This document shows, in pieces, positions 16,597-25,561 of a DNA stretch of 64,000 nt. Under the pieces are notes generated by a model that was not told where the DNA came from, made no database searches, and saw only the letters and a list, made by a program, of their open reading frames with translations. The position numbers and the translations under genes were made by a program. Position 1 is the stretch's first letter. Every line of letters begins with the position of its first letter. The stretch is from Pseudoalteromonas sp. HM-SA03 (lineage in GTDB: Bacteria; Pseudomonadota; Gammaproteobacteria; Enterobacterales; Alteromonadaceae), in contig NZ_NSDG01000039.1 in assembly GCF_002289345.1 (NCBI RefSeq), positions 1 to 64,000 on the forward strand. The letters run 5' to 3'.

Positions 16597-19500
16597 TTAA
16601 CCATTGTTGATATCTACGAGCTCTAGCTCACTCACGCGTTTTTTCGCAAATACGACGACTTTATCGTATTCACTTTGCGCCTGCTCGAAATGTGATTCAC
16701 ACTGTCCCGTTTGGTGTTCACACGCATAAACCTCTATTTTATCGAGTAAGTCAAAGAGTGTTTCTGCGGCTAAATCACCAGCTTGACCCTTAAGTGCATG
16801 GCTGTACGTTGCTGATGCGTCGCAATTACCATTTTTTATACTCAATCTAAGCTGTTGCATTTGATTTTCAGAGTCGTTCAAGAATAAGGTGTACACTTTT
16901 TTAAGTAATTCTCTATCTCCAGAGAGGCGCTCAAGTACGATAGCTTCATTTATCGGCAGGCTTGCTTGTTCTTCTGCCACGCTCTCAAACGGTTGAATAA
17001 GCACAGAATCATCATCCTTCGCATGTACACCTAGTGCATCTAGTACGTCAAATAGCTGTTCGACGACCACAGGTTTTGTCACAAACTCATCCATTCCCGC
17101 ATTAAGACAACGCTCTTTTTCACCAGCGAGGGCGCTGGCAGTCATCGCAATAACAATTGCATCTTTGTATTTATCACCACCTTGACCTTGACGGATCGCT
17201 CTTGTAGCTTGATAACCATCCATTACTGGCATATTGCAATCCATAAAGATGGCATCAAAATCAATCTCTTGATGCTCAAATAACAGTAATTTATTCACAG
17301 CATCTTGACCATCAACGGCGAAACTCACCTTAGCCCCCTGTCCTTCCAAAATACCTTTTGCCACAATCCTATTGATTTGATTGTCGTCTACCACCAAGAA
17401 GTGACAGCCCGCGACCAAGTTGCCACTTAACGCGACTGCCTCACCTGACTTTTTCAAGCTAGGTTGTAATCGAATTGCTTTGTTTAAGTCGAATAGCGCG
17501 ACAAATTCTCCAATTCGCAGAGGATCGGATATGTGCAAAATATTGTCGGAATCGCTAACATTTTGGAACTCATCCCCCACTAAAATGAGTTTTTCAAAGT
17601 GATTTGGAGCCGACTTCATTTGAATATAATCTTGCTCATTTGTAATGATGCATATATCACTCTGTGTCTTTTTATCAAGGTACTTACCACCACATTTAAC
17701 GATAAGCTTAGCGATAGTATCTGACTCCAGTTTTGTTTTGCTGAACACAGAGACTGTTTTGCCTGCCAATATTTCAGGCACGTTGATGGGCTTAGTTTGC
17801 GCACTAGAAAACGGTAATTCAAACCAAAACTTACTACCTTTAAGCTTTTCACTTTCAAAATGAATATGGCCGCACATTTTTTCGACTAGTTGCTTGCAAA
17901 TGGAGAGTCCAAGGCCAGTACCACCAAACTCGTTTGAGGTATTAGCAGATTCTTGACTAAACGATTGAAATAGCTTGTTATGATTCGCCTTTTCAATTCC
18001 AACCCCAGTATCTTCCACTGTGACTTTAAGCCATACCGTGTCGTCTAATTGTTCTGTGATGACAGTCAACTTCACATGACCTTTTTTAGTGAATTTAATC
18101 GCGTTGCTAAGGAGGTTATAAATTATTTGTTTAACGCGCGCCGCATCACCACATAGCTCAATATGCGCTAAACCAGTTTGGTCCAAAATATAAGTTATCC
18201 CTTTTTCCTTGGTTTTAGCCAACATAGAAAGCGCGACATGTTCAATTACAGAGAGCGGGTTGAATGGTTCATTATCAATGTCTAGCTTACCTGCCTCAAT
18301 CTTCGACAGGTCCAGTACGTCGTTAATTAACGACAAGAGCGTAGTCGAGCTCGTTTCCATCATTTCTAGGTACTTATGTTGGTGCTTAGTAACTGGTTCT
18401 TTCCTCACCAAATTTAGTGACCCTAAAATACCATTGAGGGGCGTCCTCATTTCATGGCTGATAGTGGAAATAAATGCACTTTTCACTTCTGACGCTTTCG
18501 CTGCTTTATCCCGAGCGTCCACCAGCTCTTTGGTGCGCTCCTTCACCTCTTGCTCTAGTCGTTCATTTGCACCAACTAACTGTGCTTCCGCTTCTTTTTT
18601 CACAGTGATGTCTTCAACAAATAGTGCGACCCCCTGAATGCGTCCATTTCCCGCGTAGATCGGAGACAAACTAAGTGAAAGCCAGATGTTTTCATGGGCA
18701 TTCAAGTCTAGTTGTAACGACTTAGACTCCACCACTTCGCCCTGTAAAACCATATTGGCATAGTGAAATAAAAACTCATGCACAGCCTCTGGCAAAAACT
18801 GTGAGTTGTTACCTAAACGACTGTTATTCAGCTGCTTAAAGAAGCGCTGTGCCGACTCATTAAAGCTGGTGAGCTTTAAGTTGCTATCAAAACCAAGCAC
18901 GCCATCTGATGCGCCATCCAAAATCGCCTTAAACTCTGCTCGCGTTGAATCGAGCGCACGTAAACTATGGGTATATTGCCAAAATGCAAAAAAGACTAGA
19001 GCAAATACACCGCAGGCAATCGCGAGTAAAATATAGGTGGTTAACCGTTTTTCATTGAGGCTCTGCTGATAAGCAGCAAAAGGGATAAGATTAACGAGCT
19101 TAACTTCTAAGTTATTAAAGTTAGCCCCTTCAACCTTGTTAATAAGCGCTAAAAACTGCTCCCCCGTCTGTTTTTCTTCCACCAGCTGGATCTTATTAGA
19201 CCATGGCGTCACGCGATATAATGTTTGAAAGTTGACTTCGGGGTTTACGTCTTTGCTGTATCGTAGCGAAAACTCTGGGTGATAAATAAATGAGTCATCT
19301 GCACCTAAAAGCATCACTTTTTGCATACCAGGTGCTTGAGAGACAATCCTTTCTATCATCTTTTCAGCATTGGTATTGATTACCAATATACCAAACAAGT
19401 CGTTATCTATATCGTAAGTTGGTAGAGTAAAGCGTTTGGTTGGTTGAAAAGGCGTGACGAGCTGTCCGTGCTCGCGATTTAGGTTGATTGTTGTGGAATA

Positions 19501-19995
19501 GATAGTGCGTTCTGGCAGTTGCAGTGCTTGGATAAAGTAATCACTTTCGCTCTTATCTTGTAGTTTGCTATCGGGTACAGCAATAACCTGCCCTAGCTGT
19601 CGCTCAACTCTAACCACCTCAACTCCTGTATGAGCGTCAAGTAGGCGGATTTGGTTAAGGCCATCATACGAATATAACATTGACCTAAAAATCGTACTTA
19701 ACCGTGCCCGCCAAACATCAAGTTGAGTGTTTTCTTGAGGGTCGATACCATCGTTTTTTTCAGCTCTGGCGATCCCCTGAATTGGGGGGGTATCTAGCAG
19801 AAAATAAAGAAACCGGCGGTTATCGTCGATCTCTCCCAAATAAATATTGTTTTGTGCCGAATGAACCTGCTCTAACCGCTGGTAAAAGTTCTCGTTAAGG
19901 TCGCGATGGATACTATTTTCAAAATATAAGATGGCGCTCACCATCACAGCGAGCAGTAGTACAATAGCGCCCTTAGCAATATTGGAAGAAGACAC
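16597..19995 (-). CDS. Hybrid sensor histidine kinase with receiver and Hpt domains
   Basis: A 1132-residue membrane kinase. One membrane helix lies near the N-terminus and a second near residue 330, bounding a periplasmic sensor of Cache-like size. Then come a PAS domain (about 355-470), a coiled linker, HisKA with His in ISHEMRTPLNGILGS, and a HATPase (NAIKFTKKG, GTGLGLSICK). A degenerate receiver-like region without a clear phospho-Asp follows, then a true receiver (DAIFMDCNMPVMDGY), and a C-terminal Hpt with SHALKGQAGD. GTG at 19995 is chosen for its AAGGAG at 5 bases; an in-frame ATG at 20031 has no clear site. No partner regulator is adjacent. Confidence 0.92.
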   Translation of the reverse strand: MSSSNIAKGAIVLLLAVMVSAILYFENSIHRDLNENFYQRLEQVHSAQNNIYLGEIDDNRRFLYFLLDTPPIQGIARAEKNDGIDPQENTQLDVWRARLSTIFRSMLYSYDGLNQIRLLDAHTGVEVVRVERQLGQVIAVPDSKLQDKSESDYFIQALQLPERTIYSTTINLNREHGQLVTPFQPTKRFTLPTYDIDNDLFGILVINTNAEKMIERIVSQAPGMQKVMLLGADDSFIYHPEFSLRYSKDVNPEVNFQTLYRVTPWSNKIQLVEEKQTGEQFLALINKVEGANFNNLEVKLVNLIPFAAYQQSLNEKRLTTYILLAIACGVFALVFFAFWQYTHSLRALDSTRAEFKAILDGASDGVLGFDSNLKLTSFNESAQRFFKQLNNSRLGNNSQFLPEAVHEFLFHYANMVLQGEVVESKSLQLDLNAHENIWLSLSLSPIYAGNGRIQGVALFVEDITVKKEAEAQLVGANERLEQEVKERTKELVDARDKAAKASEVKSAFISTISHEMRTPLNGILGSLNLVRKEPVTKHQHKYLEMMETSSTTLLSLINDVLDLSKIEAGKLDIDNEPFNPLSVIEHVALSMLAKTKEKGITYILDQTGLAHIELCGDAARVKQIIYNLLSNAIKFTKKGHVKLTVITEQLDDTVWLKVTVEDTGVGIEKANHNKLFQSFSQESANTSNEFGGTGLGLSICKQLVEKMCGHIHFESEKLKGSKFWFELPFSSAQTKPINVPEILAGKTVSVFSKTKLESDTIAKLIVKCGGKYLDKKTQSDICIITNEQDYIQMKSAPNHFEKLILVGDEFQNVSDSDNILHISDPLRIGEFVALFDLNKAIRLQPSLKKSGEAVALSGNLVAGCHFLVVDDNQINRIVAKGILEGQGAKVSFAVDGQDAVNKLLLFEHQEIDFDAIFMDCNMPVMDGYQATRAIRQGQGGDKYKDAIVIAMTASALAGEKERCLNAGMDEFVTKPVVVEQLFDVLDALGVHAKDDDSVLIQPFESVAEEQASLPINEAIVLERLSGDRELLKKVYTLFLNDSENQMQQLRLSIKNGNCDASATYSHALKGQAGDLAAETLFDLLDKIEVYACEHQTGQCESHFEQAQSEYDKVVVFAKKRVSELELVDINNG

Positions 19996-20160
19996 ATTTT
20001 CTCCTTGGACAGTGGCCTGACTGTTAGGCATAAAGACCTAAAATGCATTCGCACTTAAGCACAAAAGGCAACTACAAGCAAACACATTATTAAATCTAGT
20101 CCAAATAGAAACAAAGACAAAGATTACTTAACCTAAACTCAGGATAGGTATTAAGATTAT

Positions 20161-21144
20161 TTACAACGTGATGCCTTTACGGTTATGAAAACGGTGGTAA
20201 TCAATGCTTGGCCCTTCTGGCACCACTTGGGTTGGATTGATCATCGTATGGCTAAAGTAGTAGTGCCTTTTAATATGGTAGAAATCAACCGTATCTGCAA
20301 TACCTTGATGTTGATATAAGTCACGCACATACGCAGCAATATTGGGGTAATCTTCGATTTGCTTAATGTTGCACTTGAAGTGGCCATGGTACACGCTGTC
20401 GAAACGGATGAGAGTCGTAAATAATCGCCAGTCGGCTTCCGTTAATTGTCCTTTCACAAGAAAACGTTGCGCAGCGAGTCTTGCTTCAAGCTTATCTAGC
20501 GCCTTAAATAACGCGCTTACCGCATTGTGATAAGCATCTTGTGTTGTCGCAAATCCAGCTTTATACACGCCATTATTGATGTTTTTATAAACAAATTGGT
20601 TTATTTCATTGATTTCATGCTGTAGTGCCTCTGGGTAATAATCGGTCTCGTTTCCCGTTATCTGATTAAACGCACGATTAAACATACGAATGATTTCACT
20701 CGATTCGTTGCTCACAATTTGCTCCGTTTGTTTATCCCAAAGGACAGGCACCGTGACTCGGCCCGAATAACTTGGGTCGTTTTTAGTATACAGTTGATGC
20801 ATAAAATTGAGCTGGTACAGACGATCACCGACTTCTGGGCGCTGACTTGTAAAGCGCCAACCCTGGTCTAACATATCGGGGTCAACAATCGACACATCAA
20901 TATGCACCTCTAGTTGTTTAAGCTGTCGGAAAATGAGCGTTCTATGAGCCCAAGGACATGCAAGGGAAACATACAAATGGTAGCGTCCGGACTCTGCTTT
21001 AAAACCCGCTTTACCCGTTGGTCCCGCACTGCCGTCTTCCGTTACCCAATTTCTGAGTTTTGCAGACTCACGCTCAAACTTGCCTTGGCTATTTTTTGTG
21101 TCATACCACTTATCGTGCCATTGACCTTCGATTAATAATCCCAT
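20161..21144 (-). CDS. Glutathionyl-hydroquinone reductase (Xi-class GST)
   Basis: A 327-residue glutathione S-transferase of the Xi/ECM4-YqjG class, which reductively removes glutathione from glutathionyl-hydroquinones. The catalytic Cys63 lies in SLACPWAHRT, with the family block SIVDPDMLDQGWRF after it and conserved VTVPVLWDKQT and NESSEIIRMFN in the thioredoxin-like domain. The C-terminal helical domain contains the TEADWRLFTTLIRFD block. Length fits the class. A pirin remnant lies 9 bases upstream. In many bacteria pirin is adjacent to this gene, suggesting an operon that has lost its first gene here. Confidence 0.94.
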   Translation of the reverse strand: MGLLIEGQWHDKWYDTKNSQGKFERESAKLRNWVTEDGSAGPTGKAGFKAESGRYHLYVSLACPWAHRTLIFRQLKQLEVHIDVSIVDPDMLDQGWRFTSQRPEVGDRLYQLNFMHQLYTKNDPSYSGRVTVPVLWDKQTEQIVSNESSEIIRMFNRAFNQITGNETDYYPEALQHEINEINQFVYKNINNGVYKAGFATTQDAYHNAVSALFKALDKLEARLAAQRFLVKGQLTEADWRLFTTLIRFDSVYHGHFKCNIKQIEDYPNIAAYVRDLYQHQGIADTVDFYHIKRHYYFSHTMINPTQVVPEGPSIDYHRFHNRKGITL

Positions 21145-21153
21145 GTAAACCCC

Positions 21154-21402
21154 CTATACACTATCGCCAAAGCACCCTTGTTGATAATCTCTTACCGCTT
21201 GGTGAAGCGCCTCTTGAGTATTCATCACAAATGTCCCCATATGCGCTATTTTTTCATTAATTGACTGTCCGGCAAGGACCAAAAAGCCTACATCATCTGT
21301 CGAAGAGATCAAGGTCTTGGCTTGGGTCAAGCTCATGCAACGTTTGCTCTTCATCATTTTCAAGTCTGCCCGAATAAATACTGTTTTATGTTTAGGCATG
21401 TT
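21154..21402 (-). pseudogene. Pirin C-terminal remnant, truncated and probably frameshifted
   Basis: About 50 C-terminal residues (FLVLAGQSINEKIAHMG, FVMNTQEALHQAVRDYQ) match the end of pirin-type cupins. Upstream the pirin-like sequence seems to continue in another frame (FIYSGRLENDEEQTLHELD), which implies a frameshift near 21315. Similarity stops near 21402, just before repeat copy B, so roughly the first two thirds of a normal 230-290-residue pirin are missing. The open frame can be read to a TTG at 21474, but that part lies in the repeat and is not pirin. Probably non-functional. Confidence 0.7.
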
Positions 21403-21410
21403 CAGCTCCG

Positions 21411-21486
21411 AATTGAGATCAGAGCTGTACTTTATAAATCGAGCGGATTCAGTTGCTAGGTGAAGTTTAAGCAACGCTTACATTGG
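21411..21486. repeat. Repeat copy B, matching 1-76
   Basis: Same orientation as copy A and about 83% identical. It covers the last codons and stop of the truncated minus-strand gene and its downstream flank, and it abuts the broken pirin gene, so it marks a recombination junction. The first part, AGATCAGAGCTGTACTTTA, is loosely like the 19-bp motif AGATCANNNTTTTACTAAC. Confidence 0.75.
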
Positions 21487-21799
21487 AAATTGTTGAACTT
21501 GAGCTACTCTGTTCAGCACTTAGAGCAGCTCTGCGACTGTCTATTTGAGTGAGGATACCGTCGGCTATCCCTGTCGCTTTTTGTGAACCAAATGCAGTTT
21601 TTACATCGATATCCTCTACTGACCTCCCCTTTGATACGACAGTTTCATCAGCAGCAAGCTCAGTAATGTCACTATTGTTAGTACTTGAAGATATGCTAAA
21701 GACTTCATTACTATTTAGTTCAATCTGTCCTTCAACCGTAGTACCTCTGCCAACCGACTTTTTCTGGTAAGTGATGCTAAATACTTCCCCAGTAATTTT
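21467..21799 (-). pseudogene. 5'-truncated gene remnant, 110 codons
   Basis: A minus-strand frame of 110 codons with no stop and no start codon, too fragmentary for an ATG-based caller. It is polar and Ser/Thr-rich, with ITYQKKSVGRGTTVEGQIEL near its beginning, and ends SNVSVA like repeat copy A. Its 5' end runs into the last 23 bases of the next gene in another frame. Either that gene is frameshifted and once continued into this one, or an insertion removed the front half. I do not recognise the family. Confidence 0.55.
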
Positions 21800-22559
21800 C
21801 TACTGCTTTAACAGTTGGCCCCACTTTCTGCATCACCTCTGAATATTTTTCAGTTACTTGAATGTCGAAACTATACTCTTTATCAAAATATTCATCCCAG
21901 TAAAACCTATGCTTCTTTTCAGTATTAGCTTTTACTCGTATCAGTTTATTTTTTTTAGCCTTTGTTAAACCTTCCATTAATTCCCGCCATTTCCCTGTTC
22001 CGATCTTTTCGTCTTCCCTAGATGTTATAGAGTTATCAGACATAGTGGTGTTCATTAATGTAAAGTGTTCCCCCAAAGCTGATACAACCTCGTTTAATTT
22101 AGCTAATTCAGAATACTTATTTTCACACTCTCCGCTTTCTATCGCTTCGAGTAATTTATACGAAGCGGAGTCTATAACCCCATATTCGTGTGCTTGCTTA
22201 AAGGTGAACAAACCCATATTGATAAAGCCAACTGTAACTTTATAGTGTAGTTCATAGTCTGGGTTTGAATACCTTGTGCATTGTGAGGACTTTACTGTCG
22301 CCAGCGATGTTCCAATAGATACATCATTTCTGTTCTGAGTTGATATAAGGACATCAGCAACAATTTGACGCTTTTTATCTTCTTCCAAGAATTGGATATT
22401 TGGTACCTGTTTTAATTCCGTATTAAGTTCCTGAAAGTACGACGTGACTTTGTCAACGGATATGTGATGATTTCTAGCAACTTGATCACTGCTGAAAATG
22501 TTAGATTCTTCACAGTTTAGTAGACCGAATAGCAAAAAAGAAACAACCGAACAAGACAA
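21777..22559 (-). CDS. Putative lipoprotein of unknown function
   Basis: A 260-residue protein starting at TTG (22559) with AGGAG 6-7 bases upstream. The N-terminus is hydrophobic and ends in a lipobox-like FGLLNC, so it is probably a lipid-anchored envelope protein. The rest is helical and charged with no motif I recognise. It shares orientation with the next gene right (47 bases away) and likely forms an operon with it. Its C-terminus overlaps a truncated frame, so it may have lost its natural end. AT-rich codon use and the neighbouring fragments suggest acquired DNA. Confidence 0.6.
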   Translation of the reverse strand: MSCSVVSFLLFGLLNCEESNIFSSDQVARNHHISVDKVTSYFQELNTELKQVPNIQFLEEDKKRQIVADVLISTQNRNDVSIGTSLATVKSSQCTRYSNPDYELHYKVTVGFINMGLFTFKQAHEYGVIDSASYKLLEAIESGECENKYSELAKLNEVVSALGEHFTLMNTTMSDNSITSREDEKIGTGKWRELMEGLTKAKKNKLIRVKANTEKKHRFYWDEYFDKEYSFDIQVTEKYSEVMQKVGPTVKAVENYWGSI

Positions 22560-22606
22560 AATTAACTCCTATTATTTAACGGTGAGGCCTGTTTGTTAAA
22601 ACATCA

Positions 22607-23416
22607 TTAATTAACAAAAAACTGGATCGAAGAATAAGACATTATCCCTACAAATGTAGTCGTCAAAAGGCTTATAGAAGCATTTTTCCAGCTAAATGGG
22701 ATTTGCTTTACTTGCAGGTTAGAGTTAGCTGTTGCGCCAGTGTAAATCGCAACAATGATAGCAAATAAAGGCAATAACCCCGATATCACTGCTAGTATTA
22801 ATCCCTTTCTTAAATCACCATATCCACTGACATAGTGCGCCCCACCTAAAAGCCCCCACCAAGAAAAACCAGTTGGCTTTTCTTCAGGAGCAAAGCTTTC
22901 ATTCTTTGACGAAACCATCACATCTGGAATCGAATCTTTAAGCTTATTCGCAATATCATTCGAGCTAGAAAGTGTATCTTTTATTTTTTCACTCAAAGCA
23001 CTTGAGTCAGGGGCTTTAATAGAATCTAAAGGCAGTTTGAGGTTTAAGCTTTTTTTAATGTAGCTGGAGTCGCTTTGTTGCATTTCAGAAATTATTGAAT
23101 TTTGTTTTTCAAGTTTTTGCTCTATAACTTCTTGACTTCGCTTCAAATCCAGCATGAGTTGGTACACATGTTCAATTGTAGCTGAACTTGGTGAAACCTC
23201 AGGCGTTATAACTTTAGTGTTAATACCTTTTTCTCTTAAAATATACTGAAAGCTTTTAACTCGTTGTGGTGCAGCTCTGAATATGGGTTGTTGATTAAAG
23301 AATGCGGTAACTTGCTCTGGGCTAGCTTTAAAAGCTTTCTTAATAACAGCCCTTCCATCTTCAATGCTGACACCATCTACAAAACTGTCAAAAACCAACG
23401 CTTGCTTCATGGTCAT
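22607..23416 (-). CDS. Membrane protein of unknown function with coiled coil
   Basis: A 269-residue protein. Residues about 5-70 form a small domain with the pattern KAFKASPEQVTAFFNQQP then QYILREKGINTKVI. It resembles a module seen at the front of other poorly characterised membrane proteins, where two halves bracket a SPEQ...P...L...G core. A coiled-coil stretch follows (about 85-120), then a polar linker and two membrane helices near 205-228 and 245-265. ATG at 23416 has AAAGGA upstream. It is divergent from the next gene and upstream of the lipoprotein gene, so the pair may form an envelope complex. Confidence 0.6.
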   Translation of the reverse strand: MTMKQALVFDSFVDGVSIEDGRAVIKKAFKASPEQVTAFFNQQPIFRAAPQRVKSFQYILREKGINTKVITPEVSPSSATIEHVYQLMLDLKRSQEVIEQKLEKQNSIISEMQQSDSSYIKKSLNLKLPLDSIKAPDSSALSEKIKDTLSSSNDIANKLKDSIPDVMVSSKNESFAPEEKPTGFSWWGLLGGAHYVSGYGDLRKGLILAVISGLLPLFAIIVAIYTGATANSNLQVKQIPFSWKNASISLLTTTFVGIMSYSSIQFFVN

Positions 23417-23813
23417 ATTTCATCCTTTTACTGCTAAGAAATTCGTTGCTAATCAAATTAAACCTTAAAATATGAAAAACAACTTCTTGTGTATGCCCCA
23501 AATTTGACTGCTGATAATATACATAAAGTACAAATATATCAATCAGATAAGTGCTACGTGGCATTTGGAAGAATGAAAAACATAATAAATCATAATTAAG
23601 CACTCAAGGTATTTTATAAATTGGCTATCCATCATGCAGGATGTTAAACCAAGACCATTACTTCAAAGTTTGAAAACGAACAGCATACAGTCTGATTAAG
23701 AGTCATTGCGGACTGAGCCGCTTTAAATTTACAGAATATCAACACATACAGATTAGATGTTCTATCATCATTAATTCATTGTGATATATTAAGAAAAAAC
23801 AATTTGAAGCAAT
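23417..23813. other. Divergent intergenic region, 397 bases
   Basis: An AT-rich spacer between two divergent unknown genes, so promoters for both should lie here. I see a small GCGG-actgag-CCGC hairpin near 23708 and TATATT near 23785 as a possible -10 for the right-hand gene. No credible coding frame is present. Confidence 0.4.
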
Positions 23814-24986
23814 ATGAAAAACATAATTAAAATTATAGTTGTAGCACACTGCTTTGCTCAGATAAGCTTCGCATCTACTGTAGGGTTAATTAATAACATC
23901 TCGGAGGTTAAACACGTCGATAATATACAACCACCTAGAAATGATGTAGCAATAATCACTGACTTAAATCCAGTCGCTTTATCTACTCCTTCGGCAAACT
24001 CTGATTCAGACATAAACATCATCCTAAACCCAGGCACTTCTAACGAAATAACTAACACAGAGAAACCACCAGCCAATAGCAATAAACTAATTAAACTTGA
24101 AAAACGAATTGATGAACTAGATAAACTAGCGAAAAAAAATGCCTTGCTTCTTTTATCAACACAAACACTCTACAACGAACAGAAGGATTGGAATAATACG
24201 ATTATCAGTTGGCTCGGGGGTGGGCTTGGCTCGGTATCTATATTAATAGGTATTATTGCATTCGTTATTTCGCGAAGAGCTCAAGAAAGCGCAGATCTAG
24301 CGTTTCAGTCAATTAAAGTAGCTGCTGACTCAGCTAAAGCTAAACTTGAAGATATTAGCCGCTTTAGGAGTGAAGTCGATTCATTTAAAAAAGAGATGGA
24401 TGAAAGCCAAAAAACAGTGGAACGTTTTGAAGCCCTCAGTGTTGCAATTGATTTGGATTTAGCAATTCTTGTTAATTCTGAGAGTAAACTAAATTCCATA
24501 AATTTTTTAATTACAGATTATCGTCAAGCCAATGACACTAAACTTAAGAAGAGGCTGAAAGATGGCTTAAACCAGTTAATCGGGATCCGAAAGAAGCTAG
24601 AAGAGCACTTAGACCTATTAGAAAAACCCCTCTTCAATGGCGTAAAACCAGAGCTTAAAAAAACGATTAAAGAGCATATTTTTAGAAATTTACTAATTCA
24701 ATCCCTAGTGACTAAAGACCTTGAGAACCCTTCAAGGGCAATAGAGCTGCTTACAGATGCGGAGAAAGTGTGTGACAGCAACAAGCAGCTGTCGCTTGTA
24801 TACTATAATAAGGCTTGTTACTATAGTTTAATCGATGTACTATCTAGCGCAGCTAAGTATTTAGCTAAAGCTATAGAACTTTCCCCATCAATTAGAGATG
24901 GTGTTAGGGAAGATAGTGACTTAGACAACCTAAGAAATAATGCTACTCTTATGAGTAAAGCATTGTCTGGAGATAGCGATGATTGA
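23814..24986 (+). CDS. Membrane-anchored coiled-coil protein with TPR-like tail
   Basis: A 390-residue protein. A signal peptide (about 1-20) is followed by a polar periplasmic region and a short coiled coil (LEKRIDELDKLAKKNALLL). A membrane helix lies at about 127-148 (SWLGGGLGSVSILIGIIAF), then a long cytoplasmic coiled coil to about 210, and a C-terminal helical domain. The tail has the pattern YYNKACYYSLIDVLSSAAKY then AIELSPSIRDGVREDSDLD, like the closing unit of TPR arrays. This suggests an inner-membrane scaffold. The function is unknown. No terminator-quality hairpin serves it directly. Confidence 0.65.
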   Translation: MKNIIKIIVVAHCFAQISFASTVGLINNISEVKHVDNIQPPRNDVAIITDLNPVALSTPSANSDSDINIILNPGTSNEITNTEKPPANSNKLIKLEKRIDELDKLAKKNALLLLSTQTLYNEQKDWNNTIISWLGGGLGSVSILIGIIAFVISRRAQESADLAFQSIKVAADSAKAKLEDISRFRSEVDSFKKEMDESQKTVERFEALSVAIDLDLAILVNSESKLNSINFLITDYRQANDTKLKKRLKDGLNQLIGIRKKLEEHLDLLEKPLFNGVKPELKKTIKEHIFRNLLIQSLVTKDLENPSRAIELLTDAEKVCDSNKQLSLVYYNKACYYSLIDVLSSAAKYLAKAIELSPSIRDGVREDSDLDNLRNNATLMSKALSGDSDD

Positions 24987-25025
24987 AGATATCCGCGTAT
25001 ACTAAGGCCTTAAAAACATTAAATA

Positions 25026-25051
25026 ACGATGCTCACGCAAAACAGCATCGT
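25026..25051 (-). terminator. Terminator of the small two-gene operon
   Basis: ACGATGCT and AGCATCGT form an 8-bp stem with a 10-base loop. On the minus strand it is followed by TTATTTAATGTTTTT, placing a plausible intrinsic terminator 5 bases after the stop of the helix-turn-helix gene. Confidence 0.6.
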
Positions 25052-25055
25052 ACAG

Positions 25056-25211
25056 CTAAAGGAGCGTATTTAACTGTGCTCCTTTATGTATTTTTGAAAC
25101 AGCCGCCTGCCTACTAACCCCTACTATTTTAGCAATTTGCTTCAAAGGCATATCTTTGTATTCATTGCGAAGAAAAATTGCGTGCTCCTTCGGTCTCAAA
25201 CCTTTAATCAT
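25056..25211 (-). CDS. Tiny helix-turn-helix protein, 51 residues
   Basis: A 51-codon frame whose ATG (25211) overlaps the stop of the preceding gene as ATGA, the classic sign of translational coupling. Residues 22-44 (LKQIAKIVGVSRQAAVSKI) read as a helix-turn-helix of the type found in phage terminase small subunits and small regulators. The short basic N-terminus contains LRPKEHAIFLRNEY. It probably binds DNA or acts as the recognition subunit of its partner. The overlap and intact frame argue that it is a real gene missed by length filters. Confidence 0.7.
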   Translation of the reverse strand: MIKGLRPKEHAIFLRNEYKDMPLKQIAKIVGVSRQAAVSKIHKGAQLNTLL

Positions 25212-25396
25212 TTGAAGTGATTTGTCTTTTTTATAATTTCGGTTTTTAAATCCTCTACCAAACTGTTCAACCGCTCAATGTCTGCATCTTTATTCGCCAA
25301 AGCTTGTGATATTTCTGACCACTCTTTAAGTGATCTAAGAAACGCACGATAATCAGAGCTTCCAAGTGTCACCTTCGCATTAAGTGGTTCATTCAT
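25208..25396 (-). CDS. Small coiled-coil protein coupled to the HTH gene
   Basis: A 62-residue protein (ATG at 25396) with a predicted helical heptad region, SQALANKDADIERLNSLVED, that could dimerise. It overlaps the downstream helix-turn-helix gene by 4 bases. No ribosome site is obvious upstream. I do not recognise it. The pair may be a split DNA-binding regulator, with dimerisation and DNA-binding parts on separate chains, or a phage remnant. They lie between the unknown envelope genes and the IS21 fragments. Confidence 0.55.
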   Translation of the reverse strand: MNEPLNAKVTLGSSDYRAFLRSLKEWSEISQALANKDADIERLNSLVEDLKTEIIKKTNHFK

Positions 25397-25561
25397 TTGT
25401 CACTCATTGTTCCATTTTTAAATGTTGAATGGTCCCGGAACACGGGATTTTCCATCTGTACAGTCTCATTTAATGGAGCAGTTATGGTTTTGTAAACGGT
25501 ACACTCATTGCTACGCACGTTGTGAAAGACGAGCTGATGGGGGCATGCTGACTATAAAAGT

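Noticed and set aside
23388-23603. 71-residue minus-strand open frame upstream of the membrane protein
   Set aside because: TTG start without a ribosome site, AT-driven composition, and overlap with the real gene start.
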